Assembly (NCBI RefSeq): GCF_000813985.1
Contig: NZ_JWLJ01000011.1
Coordinates: forward strand, 310,001 to 374,000
DNA from: Ruegeria sp. ANG-R
GTDB lineage: Bacteria > Pseudomonadota > Alphaproteobacteria > Rhodobacterales > Rhodobacteraceae
DNA: 64,000 nucleotides
Direction: 5' to 3'
Shown here one piece after another: positions 1 through 8,846 of this stretch. The stretch's first letter is position 1, and each line of letters begins with the position of its first letter. The position numbers were made by a program, and so were the translations under genes. Below the pieces are notes generated by a model that had not been told where the DNA came from, made no database searches, and was given only the letters and a program-made list of their open reading frames with translations.

Positions 1-838
1 TACGCCGGCCACCGGGCGGCGTTTTCTGGTTCGGCCAAGCTATGATGCGGTGGGCATTTCGGCGCTGGTGCAGGGTGCGGTGCAACTGGCCGCAGAAAAC
101 CGCATCTCATCGCTGCACGCGACCTTCTGCACCGAGGCTGAGGCGCTGGCGGGCGAGCAGATGGGTCTGATGGTCCGACATTCGCAGCAGTTTCACTGGC
201 TCAATGATGGTTACACCGAATTCGATGACTTTCTGGCTGCGCTTTCGTCGCGCAAACGGAAAAACATCCGTAAAGAACGGGCGAGGGCTTGTGATTTCGG
301 CGGACAGATTCGCACGATCACCGGTGATGATTTGCGGCCAGAGCACTGGGATGCCTTCTGGCGGTTCTACCAAGATACCGGCGCACGCAAATGGGGCGCG
401 CCTTACCTGACCCGGCAATTCTTTGATATCGCTCATGAAACCATGGCCGATGATATGGCACTGGTGTTGGCCGAACGGGGCGGGCACCCCGTCGCCGGTG
501 CGCTCAACTTCATCGGTCGCGAAACGCTCTATGGCCGCTATTGGGGCTGCGTCGAACATCACCCCTGCCTGCATTTCGAACTGTGCTACTATAGGGCGAT
601 CGACTTTGCCATTGCGGAAGGCCTCGCCCGGGTCGAGGCCGGTGCGCAGGGCGAGCACAAGTTGGCGCGCGGTTATCTGCCGACGCGCACGCATAGCTTG
701 CACTGGGTCGGTGATCCGGGTTTTGCTGATGCGGTTCAGAAATATCTGGACGCCGAAGCCCACGCAGTGGGAGAAGAGATCGAGATTCTGACGGATTACG
801 GTCCGTTCAGGAAATCGAACCCGGAGGAACAGCAATGA
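1..838 (+). CDS. FemAB/GNAT-like acyltransferase (COG3146 type), 5'-truncated
   Basis: The frame is open from base 2 with no start codon, so the gene begins left of the window; 278 residues are visible out of roughly 380 usual for this family. The first visible residues ([12 protein letters not shown]) resemble the internal 'TP..GRRLL' segment of COG3146/DUF482 proteins, which carry a double GNAT fold related to FemAB peptidyltransferases. Other matching stretches are [11 protein letters not shown], the WD.FW.FY.DTG segment and a C-terminal [12 protein letters not shown] loop (here [15 protein letters not shown]). The substrate is unknown. The TGA overlaps the ATG of the next gene (ATGA), so the two are co-translated. 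Confidence 0.85.
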   Translation, partial: TPATGRRFLVRPSYDAVGISALVQGAVQLAAENRISSLHATFCTEAEALAGEQMGLMVRHSQQFHWLNDGYTEFDDFLAALSSRKRKNIRKERARACDFGGQIRTITGDDLRPEHWDAFWRFYQDTGARKWGAPYLTRQFFDIAHETMADDMALVLAERGGHPVAGALNFIGRETLYGRYWGCVEHHPCLHFELCYYRAIDFAIAEGLARVEAGAQGEHKLARGYLPTRTHSLHWVGDPGFADAVQKYLDAEAHAVGEEIEILTDYGPFRKSNPEEQQ

Positions 839-1128
839 CCGAACTTTTGTCGACCGAGACCCGCGGCCCGCTGCTGGACCCGCTGTTCAGAAATGGCTGG
901 ACCATGGTCGAGGACCGCGATGCGATTACAAAAACCTTCATCTTCGACAATTTTGTCGCTGCGTTCGGCTGGATGACGCAGGTGGCGATCTGGGCCGAGA
1001 AATGGAATCACCACCCCGAATGGTCGAATGTCTACCGCACCGTCGAAGTGGTGTTATCAACCCATGATGTCGGCGGACTGTCGGCACAGGATGCCAAGCT
1101 GGCGCGTAAGATGGACAGCCTGATTTAA
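835..1128 (+). CDS. phhB: 4a-hydroxytetrahydrobiopterin dehydratase (pterin carbinolamine dehydratase)
   Basis: A 97-residue protein, the normal length for PCD/DcoH. It dehydrates 4a-hydroxytetrahydropterin to quinonoid dihydropterin, recycling the cofactor of aromatic amino-acid hydroxylases in the cytoplasm. The family signature is intact: E56-K-W-N-H59-H60-P61 followed by a Tyr (Y67), H77 and D86 at the expected spacing. The start overlaps the upstream stop codon, and an AGGAG-like site (ggaggaacag) lies just before it. No phenylalanine hydroxylase is visible in the window, so it may serve a distant hydroxylase or a general pterin-salvage role. Confidence 0.93.
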   Translation: MTELLSTETRGPLLDPLFRNGWTMVEDRDAITKTFIFDNFVAAFGWMTQVAIWAEKWNHHPEWSNVYRTVEVVLSTHDVGGLSAQDAKLARKMDSLI

Positions 1129-1139
1129 CGGCCCGACCC

Positions 1140-1442
1140 CTATCGTTGCGACCCTGTGCCTCCGGCCATCAAGGCCGCGGTGCCGAGTTCTTTGAACTCG
1201 GCAACCGCTATCGTTCCGTCACTGACATCGATATTGCCGGGGATACTGATCGTACGGCTGCCGATAGACCGGACACTGCGGACCGCGGGGTCGATATCCA
1301 GACAACGCGTTTCATAGCAGGTCAGGCCGTCGGTGTTGATCTGAATGCGCACTTGCCCGTCGGGGCCGGTGACGATCGGAGCTTGCGGCACATCACAAGC
1401 CGCCAAGGCCGCCATTGTCCCTATTCCGACCCAAACGCGCAT
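1140..1442 (-). CDS. Small putative lipoprotein, unknown function
   Basis: A 100-residue protein with a short hydrophobic N-terminus ending in a lipobox (L-A-A-C, Cys16), so it is probably a lipid-anchored envelope protein. The mature part carries two further Cys (C42, C47 in TCYETRC) that could form a disulfide. No recognisable domain. It is convergent with the pterin dehydratase gene and is the last of three small minus-strand envelope genes (1140-2076). Start is the ATG at 1442; the short GC-rich spacer gives only a weak ribosome site. Confidence 0.6.
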   Translation of the reverse strand: MRVWVGIGTMAALAACDVPQAPIVTGPDGQVRIQINTDGLTCYETRCLDIDPAVRSVRSIGSRTISIPGNIDVSDGTIAVAEFKELGTAALMAGGTGSQR

Positions 1443-1471
1443 GGCACTCTCCCGCTTACTTCAGCCGGGTA

Positions 1472-1819
1472 TCAGTCCAACCGGCCATTGCCGTCCTGAT
1501 CGGCCGAGGTGAAATCGCTGTCCATCTGTGCATCGTATTCCCCGCGAGAGACCACGTTGTCCCCGTTCCGGTCGATGGTCTGAAACTGCTTTATGTCCAG
1601 AAACGGCTTGGCTTCGCTTTGACCAAGCGTGCCGTTCTTGTCGTCATCCATCGCCTGAAAGGCATAGTCCGAAAAGGCGTTGAACTCGTCCTTTGACAGG
1701 AACCCGTCGTTGTTCTTGTCGATATTGTTCAACTCGGTTTGGTTCAGTTCCGCGACGCTTTCGGCAGATGCGGCACCGGCCAGCATAATCGCTGTGGTGA
1801 TAATCAATACTGGTTTCAT
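1472..1819 (-). CDS. Secreted EF-hand calcium-binding protein
   Basis: 115 residues: a signal peptide (about 1-19, ending AGAASA-E) followed by four EF-hand loops: D34-E45 (DKNNDGFLSKDE), about D58-E69, D83-E94 (DRNGDNVVSRGE) and a last loop starting at D107 that is cut off by the C-terminus (DQDGNGRLD). Probably a periplasmic Ca2+ buffer or sensor. The start was set at ATG 1819 because AGGAG lies 8 bases upstream and the signal peptide begins there; the open frame continues upstream but without such a site. It lies between two small lipoprotein genes on the same strand. Confidence 0.82.
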   Translation of the reverse strand: MKPVLIITTAIMLAGAASAESVAELNQTELNNIDKNNDGFLSKDEFNAFSDYAFQAMDDDKNGTLGQSEAKPFLDIKQFQTIDRNGDNVVSRGEYDAQMDSDFTSADQDGNGRLD

Positions 1820-1830
1820 TTCTGTTCTCC

Positions 1831-2076
1831 TCAGCACGCGAAACGGTCGCCAGACACGCCACCGGCGGCAGCACCCGCTGCGGTCAGAATGGCCTTGCCC
1901 GATCCGCCGCCGAATTGATTTCCTATGGCTCCGCCGATCAGCGCGCCGCCCAATGTGCCGCTGAGACAGGCAATCTCGTGCTGTCGTGCCGCCTGTTGCT
2001 GGGGTGTGGGTGCAGGGCCGCAAGCGGCCAGCGCGCCCGCGCAGCCGAGAAACAAAGTGAATAATTTCAGTCGCAT
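1831..2076 (-). CDS. Glycine-zipper lipoprotein
   Basis: 81 residues with a lipoprotein signal (LGCAGALAAC, lipid Cys at about 19), then an Ala/Gly-rich glycine-zipper segment (GGALIGGAIGNQFGGGSGK...) like the YMGG/Rick_17kDa families of outer-membrane-associated proteins. Probably sits in the envelope; no partner is known. Start at ATG 2076: a gagagttcttcg spacer gives a GAG-type ribosome site and the signal peptide starts here. It ends 11 bases before the EF-hand gene, so the two are probably one transcript. Confidence 0.75.
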   Translation of the reverse strand: MRLKLFTLFLGCAGALAACGPAPTPQQQAARQHEIACLSGTLGGALIGGAIGNQFGGGSGKAILTAAGAAAGGVSGDRFAC

Positions 2077-2180
2077 CGAAGAACTCTCCCGGGTTGTGCG
2101 CGCCAAGTATTGGCACATCGGGGCGTTGTATCAAGTTAAATACGCTTCATGTGGCCCCGATCATGCCGGGGCCAGCAGGA

Positions 2181-2666
2181 TCAGATGACGTCCAGCAATC
2201 CTTCGCCGGCTGAAATCCCGCAAGCGCCGGGGTTCTCCTCGAGATTCAGCGCGACGATCCTGCCGTCTTCGACCAGCATCGCGTAGCGCTTGGAGCGTGC
2301 CAGCAGGCCAACCGGAGGCGCGTCGAAATCCATACCGATTGCTTTGGTGAATTCTGACGCGGCGTCGGCCAGCATGGTCAGCCCGGCCTCGGTGGCGCCG
2401 GTGCTTTCACCCCATGCGCTCATCACAAAGGGATCGTTGACCGAGATGCAGATGATTTCCTCCACACCTTTGGCATCGAACTGGTCTTTGGTCCGCATGA
2501 AGCTCGGGACATGCGCGGTTGTGCAGGTGCCGGTAAACGCTCCGGGCACCGCGAAGATCACCACCTTACGGCCCTTTGTCTTGTCTGAAACCCGAACTTC
2601 TTCCGGACCATCCGCTCCCATCTGGATCAGGGTTGCCTCGGGCAGCATGTCACCTGTTGAAATCAT
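2181..2666 (-). CDS. Peroxiredoxin, Prx5/AhpE-like (redoxin family)
   Basis: 161 residues, the length of bacterial and plant Prx5 (type II) peroxiredoxins, which reduce H2O2 and alkyl peroxides using glutathione, glutaredoxin or thioredoxin. The peroxidatic motif is visible as PGAFTGTCTTAHVPSF, with the Cys in the Prx5-type P-G-A-F-T-x-T-C context; a second Cys lies in EIICISV and another in the GACGIS segment near the C-terminus. Start is ATG 2666, with AGGAG 9 bases upstream. It diverges from a ferredoxin reductase gene, with 99 bases between starts. Confidence 0.92.
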   Translation of the reverse strand: MISTGDMLPEATLIQMGADGPEEVRVSDKTKGRKVVIFAVPGAFTGTCTTAHVPSFMRTKDQFDAKGVEEIICISVNDPFVMSAWGESTGATEAGLTMLADAASEFTKAIGMDFDAPPVGLLARSKRYAMLVEDGRIVALNLEENPGACGISAGEGLLDVI

Positions 2667-2765
2667 TTTTATGCTCCTGTCATTTGGATTTGCAGAGTCG
2701 GGCTTTGCCGCAATATAGGTGGTCGAAACAAAGTGACCATGGAAATTCTGCAGGGTGGGTAAAAC

Positions 2766-3977
2766 ATGAGCCATATTGTTGTGATCGGCGCGGGACAGGC
2801 TGGTGCTTCTCTGGTGGCGCGGTTGCGCAAGGATGGCTTTGCCGGAGAGATCACTTTGATCGGTGCCGAGCCGCACCCGCCCTACCAGCGCCCTCCGTTA
2901 TCAAAGGCTTATCTGTTGGGTGAGATGGAACTGGAACGCCTGTTCCTGCGGCCCGAAAGTTTCTATGCCGAGAACGACATCACCTTGCGCCTTGGCCAGC
3001 GGGTGACCGGAATTGACCCCAAAGCCAAGACGGTGACAGTGGGTGATGACGTGATCGCCTATGACGAGCTGGCTCTGACCACAGGGTCGGACCCGCGCCG
3101 CCTGCCGGCTGCGATCGGCGGTGATCTTGAGGGCGTTCACGTGGTACGCGATCTGGGTCACGTGGATGGTATGGAGCCCTGGGTGAAAGAAGGCGCCCGT
3201 GCGTTGATCGTGGGCGGCGGATATATCGGACTCGAGGCCGCGGCTGTCTGCGCCAAGCGCGGAGTCAAGGTGACTCTGGTCGAAATGGCCGACCGTATCC
3301 TCCAGCGGGTCGCCGCACCTGAAACCAGCGACTATTTCCGTGCATTGCATACGGAATACGGGGCTGACATTCGGGAAGGCGTGGGGTTGGATCGTCTGGT
3401 GGGCGAAAACGGCAAGGTCACCGGGGCTGTCCTGACCGACGGCACCGGGTTAGAGCTTGATTTTGTCATTGTCGGTGTTGGGATCGCGCCCTCGACGCAC
3501 CTGGCTGAAATGGCCGGGCTCGAGCTGGACAACGGCATCAAGACCGACGCCCATGGCCGCACCTCGGACCCGTCGATCTGGGCCGCGGGGGATTGTGCGT
3601 CTTTCCCTCATGCCGGCGGGCGTATCCGTCTGGAAAGCGTGCCCAACGCCATCGATCAGGCCGAGATCATTGCCCAGAACATGCTGGGCGCCGCCAAAGA
3701 CTACACTGCGACCCCGTGGTTTTGGTCGGATCAGTATGACGTCAAGCTGCAGATTGCGGGGCTGAACACCGGCTATGACCGCGTCGTGACCCGCAAAGGC
3801 GAGGGCGCGACGGTGTCGTTCTGGTACTACAAGGGTGATCAGCTGATCGCGGTAGACGCCATGAACGACCCCCGCGCCTATATGGTTGGCAAACGCCTGA
3901 TCGACGCGGGCAAAACCGCTGATCCGGCGGTTGTCGCGGACGCGCAAGCGGACCTGAAACCGCTGCTCAAAGCGTGA
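2766..3977 (+). CDS. NAD(P)H-dependent ferredoxin/rubredoxin-type FAD reductase
   Basis: 403 residues, typical of putidaredoxin/rhodocoxin reductases that move electrons from NAD(P)H through FAD to a small ferredoxin. The N-terminal FAD-binding motif is VIGAGQAGASL; the segment PYQRPPLSKAYL is diagnostic of this branch; a second Rossmann motif, VGGGYIGLEAA, binds NAD(P)H; and ASDP..WAAGDCAS binds the flavin. A C-terminal reductase dimer domain follows. No ferredoxin or P450 gene is adjacent, so its partner must be elsewhere. The stop overlaps rsmD (GTGA). Confidence 0.92.
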   Translation: MSHIVVIGAGQAGASLVARLRKDGFAGEITLIGAEPHPPYQRPPLSKAYLLGEMELERLFLRPESFYAENDITLRLGQRVTGIDPKAKTVTVGDDVIAYDELALTTGSDPRRLPAAIGGDLEGVHVVRDLGHVDGMEPWVKEGARALIVGGGYIGLEAAAVCAKRGVKVTLVEMADRILQRVAAPETSDYFRALHTEYGADIREGVGLDRLVGENGKVTGAVLTDGTGLELDFVIVGVGIAPSTHLAEMAGLELDNGIKTDAHGRTSDPSIWAAGDCASFPHAGGRIRLESVPNAIDQAEIIAQNMLGAAKDYTATPWFWSDQYDVKLQIAGLNTGYDRVVTRKGEGATVSFWYYKGDQLIAVDAMNDPRAYMVGKRLIDAGKTADPAVVADAQADLKPLLKA

Positions 3978-4531
3978 GGATCATCGCCGGAGACTTCCGG
4001 GGCCGGGCTCTGGCCTCGGTCGGCAAGGGCGATGCGGGTGCGCATCTGCGACCCACCACGGATCGGGTGCGCGAAAGCCTGTTCAACGTTCTGAACCATC
4101 AGATCGATTTTGACGGTTTGCATGTGCTGGACCTGTTCGCAGGCACCGGCGCGTTGGGCCTTGAGGCGCTGTCGCGCGGGGCGGCCCATGTAACCTTTGT
4201 CGATGACGGACGGGTTGCACAGGGTCTGATCCGCAAGAATATCGACCTGACGGGAAGCGCCGGTCAGACCAGTTTGACCCGTCGCGATGCGACCCGGCTA
4301 GGCGAAAACCCGGGCGCGGCCTGCGACCTGGTTTTTCTCGACCCGCCCTATGGAAAAGCTCTGGGCCAAAAGGCTTTGGCCGCAGCCCAACAGGGCGGAT
4401 GGCTGGCTGACGACGCCCTGATCGTCTGGGAAGAAAACGCCCCGATGACCGCGCCCAACGGGTTCACGCGGCACGACACGCGAAAATATGGCGATACGCA
4501 TGTCTCGCTGATGCGGCGCGAGGAGGATTGA
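3974..4531 (+). CDS. rsmD: 16S rRNA (guanine966-N2)-methyltransferase
   Basis: 185 residues. RsmD methylates G966 in helix 31 of 16S rRNA during 30S assembly. Seen here: N-terminal MRIIAGDFRGR and RPTTDRVRESLFN motifs, the SAM-binding loop D53-LFAGTGALG and the catalytic D123-PPY126 motif. The start is a GTG at 3974 that overlaps the reductase stop, which keeps the conserved RIIAG N-terminus. It ends one base before the next gene. Confidence 0.95.
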   Translation: MRIIAGDFRGRALASVGKGDAGAHLRPTTDRVRESLFNVLNHQIDFDGLHVLDLFAGTGALGLEALSRGAAHVTFVDDGRVAQGLIRKNIDLTGSAGQTSLTRRDATRLGENPGAACDLVFLDPPYGKALGQKALAAAQQGGWLADDALIVWEENAPMTAPNGFTRHDTRKYGDTHVSLMRREED

Positions 4532-4532
4532 G

Positions 4533-5168
4533 ATGCACGATCTGGTCATTTTCGACTGCGACGGTGTTCTGGTCGACAGCGAGGTTTTGTCCAATCAGGT
4601 CATGGTCGACAATCTCGCAGGTTATGGTCTGCATCTGAGCCTTGCCGAATGCATGTCCCTATTTGTCGGCGGCACCATGACTGGCGTGCGCGACAAGGCG
4701 CGCGAACTGGGGGCCGACCTGCCGGATGATTGGACCGATCAGATCTATTCGGAAATCTACACGAGGCTGCGCACGGGCACGCCGCTGGTTGATGGCATTC
4801 CTGAGTTGCTGGCGCAACTGGATGCGCAAGGCATTCCCTACTGCGTCGCCTCTAACGGCCGGCCAGAGAAGATGCAGATCACTTTGGGCCAGAACGGGCT
4901 GTGGGAGCGGTTCAGCGCGGTCATGTTCTCGGCCCATGTGCTGGGCTCAGGCAAGCCCGACCCCACACTGTTCCTGACTGCCGCGCAACATTTCGGCGCC
5001 ACATCCCCGGTCGTAATTGAAGACAGCGAAAACGGCGTCACCGCCGCCATCCGGGCCAATATGCGCTGCCTTGCCTATGCGGCCCATGACGACGGCGCGC
5101 GGTTGGCCGCTTTGGGGAGCGAGGTTTTCACGGATATGTCACACGTACCCGCGCTTTTGGGACTCTGA
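4533..5168 (+). CDS. HAD-superfamily phosphatase/phosphoglucomutase-like protein
   Basis: 211 residues with the HAD nucleophile motif D8-x-D10 in FDCDGVLVDSE, a four-helix cap, the VASNG motif II Ser, a conserved Lys in GSGKPDP and motif IV IEDSENGV. This is the beta-phosphoglucomutase/sugar phosphatase branch (subclass I cap). The precise substrate cannot be read from sequence. AGGAGG at the end of rsmD, seven bases upstream, sets the ATG at 4533, so translation is coupled to rsmD. Confidence 0.9.
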   Translation: MHDLVIFDCDGVLVDSEVLSNQVMVDNLAGYGLHLSLAECMSLFVGGTMTGVRDKARELGADLPDDWTDQIYSEIYTRLRTGTPLVDGIPELLAQLDAQGIPYCVASNGRPEKMQITLGQNGLWERFSAVMFSAHVLGSGKPDPTLFLTAAQHFGATSPVVIEDSENGVTAAIRANMRCLAYAAHDDGARLAALGSEVFTDMSHVPALLGL

Positions 5169-5193
5169 CCGCGAAACATGCTATGGTCGATGC

Positions 5194-5373
5194 ATGGATC
5201 GCGCCATCTCACCTCCGTTTTGGGTCTTTTCGACAGACAGCGACACTACCACCGGGCCGCCACCGAAACCGATGCGCGCACCGGTTTTCATCCACGATGC
5301 TGTGATCCCGTGGCGGGATGAGACTTTGCTGCTGAAACTGTTACGCGATCAGGCGAGCGATCAGGACGAATAG
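5194..5373 (+). CDS. Small hypothetical protein
   Basis: A 59-residue frame following the HAD gene by 25 bases, with a Pro-rich middle (TTGPPPKPMRAPVF) and an acidic, helical C-terminus (LLLKLLRDQASDQDE). It runs 13 bases into the 3' end of map on the other strand. No good Shine-Dalgarno site is seen; a TATGGT hexamer lies just upstream of the ATG. No family recognised. It could be a read-through coding segment of no function; kept because base composition is coding-like and it fills the space exactly. Confidence 0.4.
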   Translation: MDRAISPPFWVFSTDSDTTTGPPPKPMRAPVFIHDAVIPWRDETLLLKLLRDQASDQDE

Positions 5374-6173
5374 GTCGGGTGATACTTGCCACCCGGTGAG
5401 AGCGTGAAAATCTCAACTCCATCTGCGGTTACACCGACCGAATGCTCAAACTGTGCCGACAGCGATTTGTCGCGGGTCACCGCGGTCCAGTCATCGGCCA
5501 GTGTCTTGGTTTCAGGCCGTCCCAGATTGACCATCGGTTCGATGGTAAAGAACATGCCTTCTTCCAACACGGCCCCGGTCCCTGGGCGACCATAGTGCAG
5601 AACATTTGGCGGAGCATGGAAGACACGACCCAGCCCATGGCCGCAGAAATCCCGCACAACGCTCATGCGGTGCGCTTCGACATAGGCCTGGATCGCGTGG
5701 CCGATATCGCCGAACGTATTGCCCGGCTTGACCATCTCGATGCCCTTGAACAGCGCATCATGGGTGACCTGGATCAGACGCTCGGCCTTGCGGGGCAGCT
5801 TGCCCGCCACATACATGCGAGACGTGTCCCCGAACCAGCCATCGACAATGACGGTGACGTCGATATTCAGAATATCGCTATCTTTCAATCTCTTGTCGCC
5901 GGGAATGCCGTGACAGACCACGTGGTTCACGCTGATACAGCTGGCGTGCTGATAGCCCTTGTAGCCAATGGTCGCCGATTCCGCGCCTGCGTCTTCGACC
6001 ATCTGCGTGATCAGCCCGTCAATCGCGCCCGTGGTCTGACCGACAAACACGTGCTCAGCGATATCGTCCAATATCCGCGCAGCCAGCGCCCCTGCCGCGT
6101 GCATCCCGGCAAAGTCACCCTGTTCATAGATGCGGATACCGTCCTTGGTCAGACGGCCACGATGTTCTTTCAT
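5361..6173 (-). CDS. map: Methionine aminopeptidase, type I
   Basis: 270 residues, the type I length. Removes the N-terminal Met from new proteins in the cytoplasm. Metal-site segments are visible: CISVNHVVCHGIPG (substrate His), ILNIDVTVI and WFGDTSRMY (two Asp ligands), CGHGLGRVFH (His ligand), FTIEPM (Glu) and AQFEHSVGVT (Glu). GGAG lies 10 bases before the ATG at 6173. In many Rhodobacteraceae sfsA lies next to map; here a GC-poor segment lies between them. Confidence 0.96.
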   Translation of the reverse strand: MKEHRGRLTKDGIRIYEQGDFAGMHAAGALAARILDDIAEHVFVGQTTGAIDGLITQMVEDAGAESATIGYKGYQHASCISVNHVVCHGIPGDKRLKDSDILNIDVTVIVDGWFGDTSRMYVAGKLPRKAERLIQVTHDALFKGIEMVKPGNTFGDIGHAIQAYVEAHRMSVVRDFCGHGLGRVFHAPPNVLHYGRPGTGAVLEEGMFFTIEPMVNLGRPETKTLADDWTAVTRDKSLSAQFEHSVGVTADGVEIFTLSPGGKYHPTYSS

Positions 6174-6550
6174 CGGTGCGAGACTCCAAATATTTCGCGC
6201 AGCACTTCTTTTACGCTGCTTGTGCAGAAAGTACCAGAGGGTGCGTGGTTGCGAATTTCAGATGGAGAATGAAACGGTATCTTCAAGACTTGGCTGCAAG
6301 TTCGCATCTGAGCGGAAGCGATATTTGGCGAAAAGGCGTGTACAGAGGGCCTGGATTGGTATCTGCAATGGCGACAAAGCGGACCTTCGTTTCACCAAGC
6401 ACTTTCCCTAATTAGGCGCGATTTCAGGACAAGAATCCTCAGGGTCTCAGGGCGGTGAACCGGCGGCGTCGTGCTGCTCGGAAAACGCTAGTTTTCTGAA
6501 TTTCCAAAGACAGACAGCAAGCTTTGTGTAAATTGCAAAGGCAGCCTGCA
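6174..6550. other. Intergenic segment upstream of map, no gene supported
   Basis: 377 bases between map and the next minus-strand gene. Base composition drops relative to the flanks. Overlapping short plus-strand frames (up to 93 codons) exist but have no ribosome site, start inside map antisense or lack any recognisable motif, so none is called. The segment should contain the map promoter on the minus strand, but no clear -35/-10 pair is seen. Confidence 0.5.
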
Positions 6551-7153
6551 TCACTCAGCAATTTGGCACTCCAAAAGCGGAAACTCGTCTTCTATTGATA
6601 ATTTCAACAATGCGCTTGCGAGTTGGCGTGAAAAGAAAATCAAACTCGTCGCAACCAACGGTTCCACCCAAATATCTGCACCCTTAAGCGCGGACGAACT
6701 GAGGACCACCGAACCCTCACCTGATTTAGCAGCGAGATCATCTATTACATAGTTGCCATGGCGGAGCACTTTTGCAGTCGAGACACTTTCACACCAAGTT
6801 CGCTTCTTTTCGCCGACGTAGACGGCAAAGTACGAACACTTCCCAAGCCCTTCATACCTCAACGGCCAAACACGCCCTTCCCCAAGATCAAACTGAGCAA
6901 TGACCTCAGCGAATTCGGGCGACACGATCAACAAAGACATGAACGGAAAAATTCGTGGCAGCGGATCGGGAAGGGCAAGTCCGCGATATTTCAGAACTGT
7001 CGGAAGGCTATCAACATCGACTGGCTCACGCCGAATAATAGCTTCCCCAACTTCAGCCAGCGAGAACTTACATTCCCCATCTTGTTCAAGCGTAAAGTCT
7101 CGGGCGCTTCGAAATTTGCCACGCAGTGTTCGCGCCATGTACGCTGTGTTCAA
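6551..7153 (-). CDS. Possible immunity-type protein (Imm11/DUF1629-like), GC-poor
   Basis: About 200 residues, no signal peptide or membrane segment. The C-terminal half (DIWVEP....LIFFSRQLASALLKLSIEDEFPLLECQI) resembles the end of Imm11/DUF1629 proteins, where a 'vlvSd.l..aL...gltG..f' strand-helix-strand closes the domain; an earlier FMSLLIVSPEFAEVIAQF segment fits the same pattern. This is pattern resemblance only. Start set at TTG 7153, with GGAG nine bases upstream; the ATG at 7138 and GTG at 7162 are alternatives. Composition is clearly more AT-rich than neighbours, suggesting transfer, and no toxin gene accompanies it. Confidence 0.5.
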   Translation of the reverse strand: MNTAYMARTLRGKFRSARDFTLEQDGECKFSLAEVGEAIIRREPVDVDSLPTVLKYRGLALPDPLPRIFPFMSLLIVSPEFAEVIAQFDLGEGRVWPLRYEGLGKCSYFAVYVGEKKRTWCESVSTAKVLRHGNYVIDDLAAKSGEGSVVLSSSALKGADIWVEPLVATSLIFFSRQLASALLKLSIEDEFPLLECQIAE

Positions 7154-7361
7154 TCTTTGCACTCCAAATTCGTTAACTGTCCGTCAGTGAAGCGCTGCCA
7201 AAAGCAAGCAAAACCTATGGGAAGGCCGATCTCGTCCTTGCCTCGCTGATGCGCCGTTCGCACATAAAATGGGTTTGGCTCAATGATTGCAAGCCAAAGC
7301 GATTATGACTGCGGACCACTACACATAGGGTGGGCTTTCGGCTCAAAGCAGCCTTTATCTG

Positions 7362-8072
7362 CTACCGGTTGAACACTTGCCAAACACCAACGTCCACCCA
7401 AACCCCTTCCGGAGAAATCCGAGTTCCGCAAATCATCCGTTCAACACCCGATGCCTGAGCCACCTCAAACGCTGCCGCATAGGCCGGATCAATATCCGCT
7501 GCCAGAGCAAACCTGTCACAATCCGTGCGCTGCACCAGATAGAGCATGATTGCGCGGTGCCCCTGTGCGGCCATCGCCGCCAGCTCTCCCAGATGTTTGG
7601 TGCCGCGCGTCGTGACGCTGTCGGGAAACTCGGCGAGGCCCGGTTCGCGAGACAGCGTGACGCTTTTGACCTCGACATAGGCATCCGGCAGGCCGGGCTG
7701 GGTCAGCAGGAAATCGATGCGGCTGTTTTCGCCGTATTTGACCTCGGGGCGCACGGTTTCATAGGCGGCGAGTTCGGGGATTTCGCGCGCCTCCAAAGCG
7801 GCCCGAAGCGCTTTGTTCGGGACCGAGGTGTCGACGCCGGTAAAATGCCCGTTTTCGTGATCGACCAGCCGCCAGCCGTATTTCAGCTTTTTCTTCGGGT
7901 CGTCATTGGGCTCCAGCCAGATTTTCTCACCCGGTTCCGCCAAGCCCATCATCGATCCGGGGTTGGCGCAATGGGCTGTCACCTCGCGCCCGTCCTCCAA
8001 CGTACAATCGGCCAGAAAGCGTTTGTATCGGCGGATCAGGCGGGCGGGGACAAGGGGGGTTTCAAATCGCAT
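7362..8072 (-). CDS. sfsA: DNA/RNA nuclease SfsA (sugar fermentation stimulation protein)
   Basis: 236 residues, full length. SfsA proteins have an OB-like N-terminus (RLIRRYKRFLADCTLEDG, then HCANPGSMMGL) and a PD-(D/E)XK nuclease core seen in SRIDFLL...PDAYVEVKSVTL. The role was first described as regulatory in E. coli; the fold indicates a nuclease. ATG 8072 lies 51 bases from a divergently transcribed molybdopterin-binding gene, so the two share a promoter region. Confidence 0.94.
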   Translation of the reverse strand: MRFETPLVPARLIRRYKRFLADCTLEDGREVTAHCANPGSMMGLAEPGEKIWLEPNDDPKKKLKYGWRLVDHENGHFTGVDTSVPNKALRAALEAREIPELAAYETVRPEVKYGENSRIDFLLTQPGLPDAYVEVKSVTLSREPGLAEFPDSVTTRGTKHLGELAAMAAQGHRAIMLYLVQRTDCDRFALAADIDPAYAAAFEVAQASGVERMICGTRISPEGVWVDVGVWQVFNR

Positions 8073-8123
8073 GGCCTAGGGCCTATACCTGCCGTTAGGG
8101 CCGATCAAGAGGGAGGGCGCGCC

Positions 8124-8846
8124 ATGGCCAATCCAACCGCTGCAATGCTGGTGATCGGGGATGAAATTCTCTCGGGCCGCACCCGCGACGCGAATATGCA
8201 CTATCTGGCAGGTGAGTTGACCAAGCAGGGTATCGACCTGAAAGAGGTTCGCATCGTCAGCGATGATGCCCCGGCGATCGAGGCGGCGGTCAAGGCGCTG
8301 GCCGAAGCTTACGACCATGTCTTCACCAGCGGGGGCATCGGGCCAACCCATGATGACATCACCGCCGACTGTATTGCCCGTGCCTTTCGGGCGCATATCG
8401 ACGTGCGCGACGACGCGCGGGCACTGCTTGAGGCGCATTATGAGAAATCCGGGCTGGAACTGAATGAAGCGCGCCTGCGCATGGCGCGTATCCCGGATGG
8501 GGCGGCGCTGATCGATAACCCGGTTTCAACCGCCCCTGGCTTTACCATCGCAAACGTCCATGTGATGGCCGGCGTGCCTTTGGTCTTTCAGGCGATGGTG
8601 GCGAGTGTTTTGCCCACGCTGACCGGAGGCAGCCCGCTTTTGTCTCAGACCCTGCGCGTGGACCGGGGAGAGGGCGATATCGCGGCGACCCTGGCCGCTC
8701 TGGCCGAGGATTTCGACGACCTCTCCATCGGCTGCTATCCGTTTCAGACGAATGGCGTATTCGGGGCCAACGTCGTGGTGCGGGGCACTGATGGGGGGCG
8801 CATCGATGCGGCCATGACGCGTCTCGCGAAAGAGATCGAGCTTTGA
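8124..8846 (+). CDS. Competence/damage-inducible protein A-like molybdopterin-binding (MoCF) protein
   Basis: 240 residues: a MoaB/MogA-type domain as in the N-terminus of CinA, without the C-terminal amidase domain. Seen: VIGDEILSGRTRD, the TSGGIGPTHDDIT nucleotide/pterin loop, and NPVSTAPGF. CinA N-domains act as ADP-ribose/CoA pyrophosphatases; standalone forms are usually annotated as molybdopterin-binding. GAGGGAGG just upstream fixes the ATG at 8124, although the frame is open much further upstream, antisense to sfsA. Confidence 0.9.
   Translation: MANPTAAMLVIGDEILSGRTRDANMHYLAGELTKQGIDLKEVRIVSDDAPAIEAAVKALAEAYDHVFTSGGIGPTHDDITADCIARAFRAHIDVRDDARALLEAHYEKSGLELNEARLRMARIPDGAALIDNPVSTAPGFTIANVHVMAGVPLVFQAMVASVLPTLTGGSPLLSQTLRVDRGEGDIAATLAALAEDFDDLSIGCYPFQTNGVFGANVVVRGTDGGRIDAAMTRLAKEIEL

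Noticed and set aside
7377..8123. Long upstream extension of the MoCF-protein reading frame
   Set aside because: It is antisense to sfsA; a strong GAGGGAGG site and the conserved N-terminus place the start at 8124.
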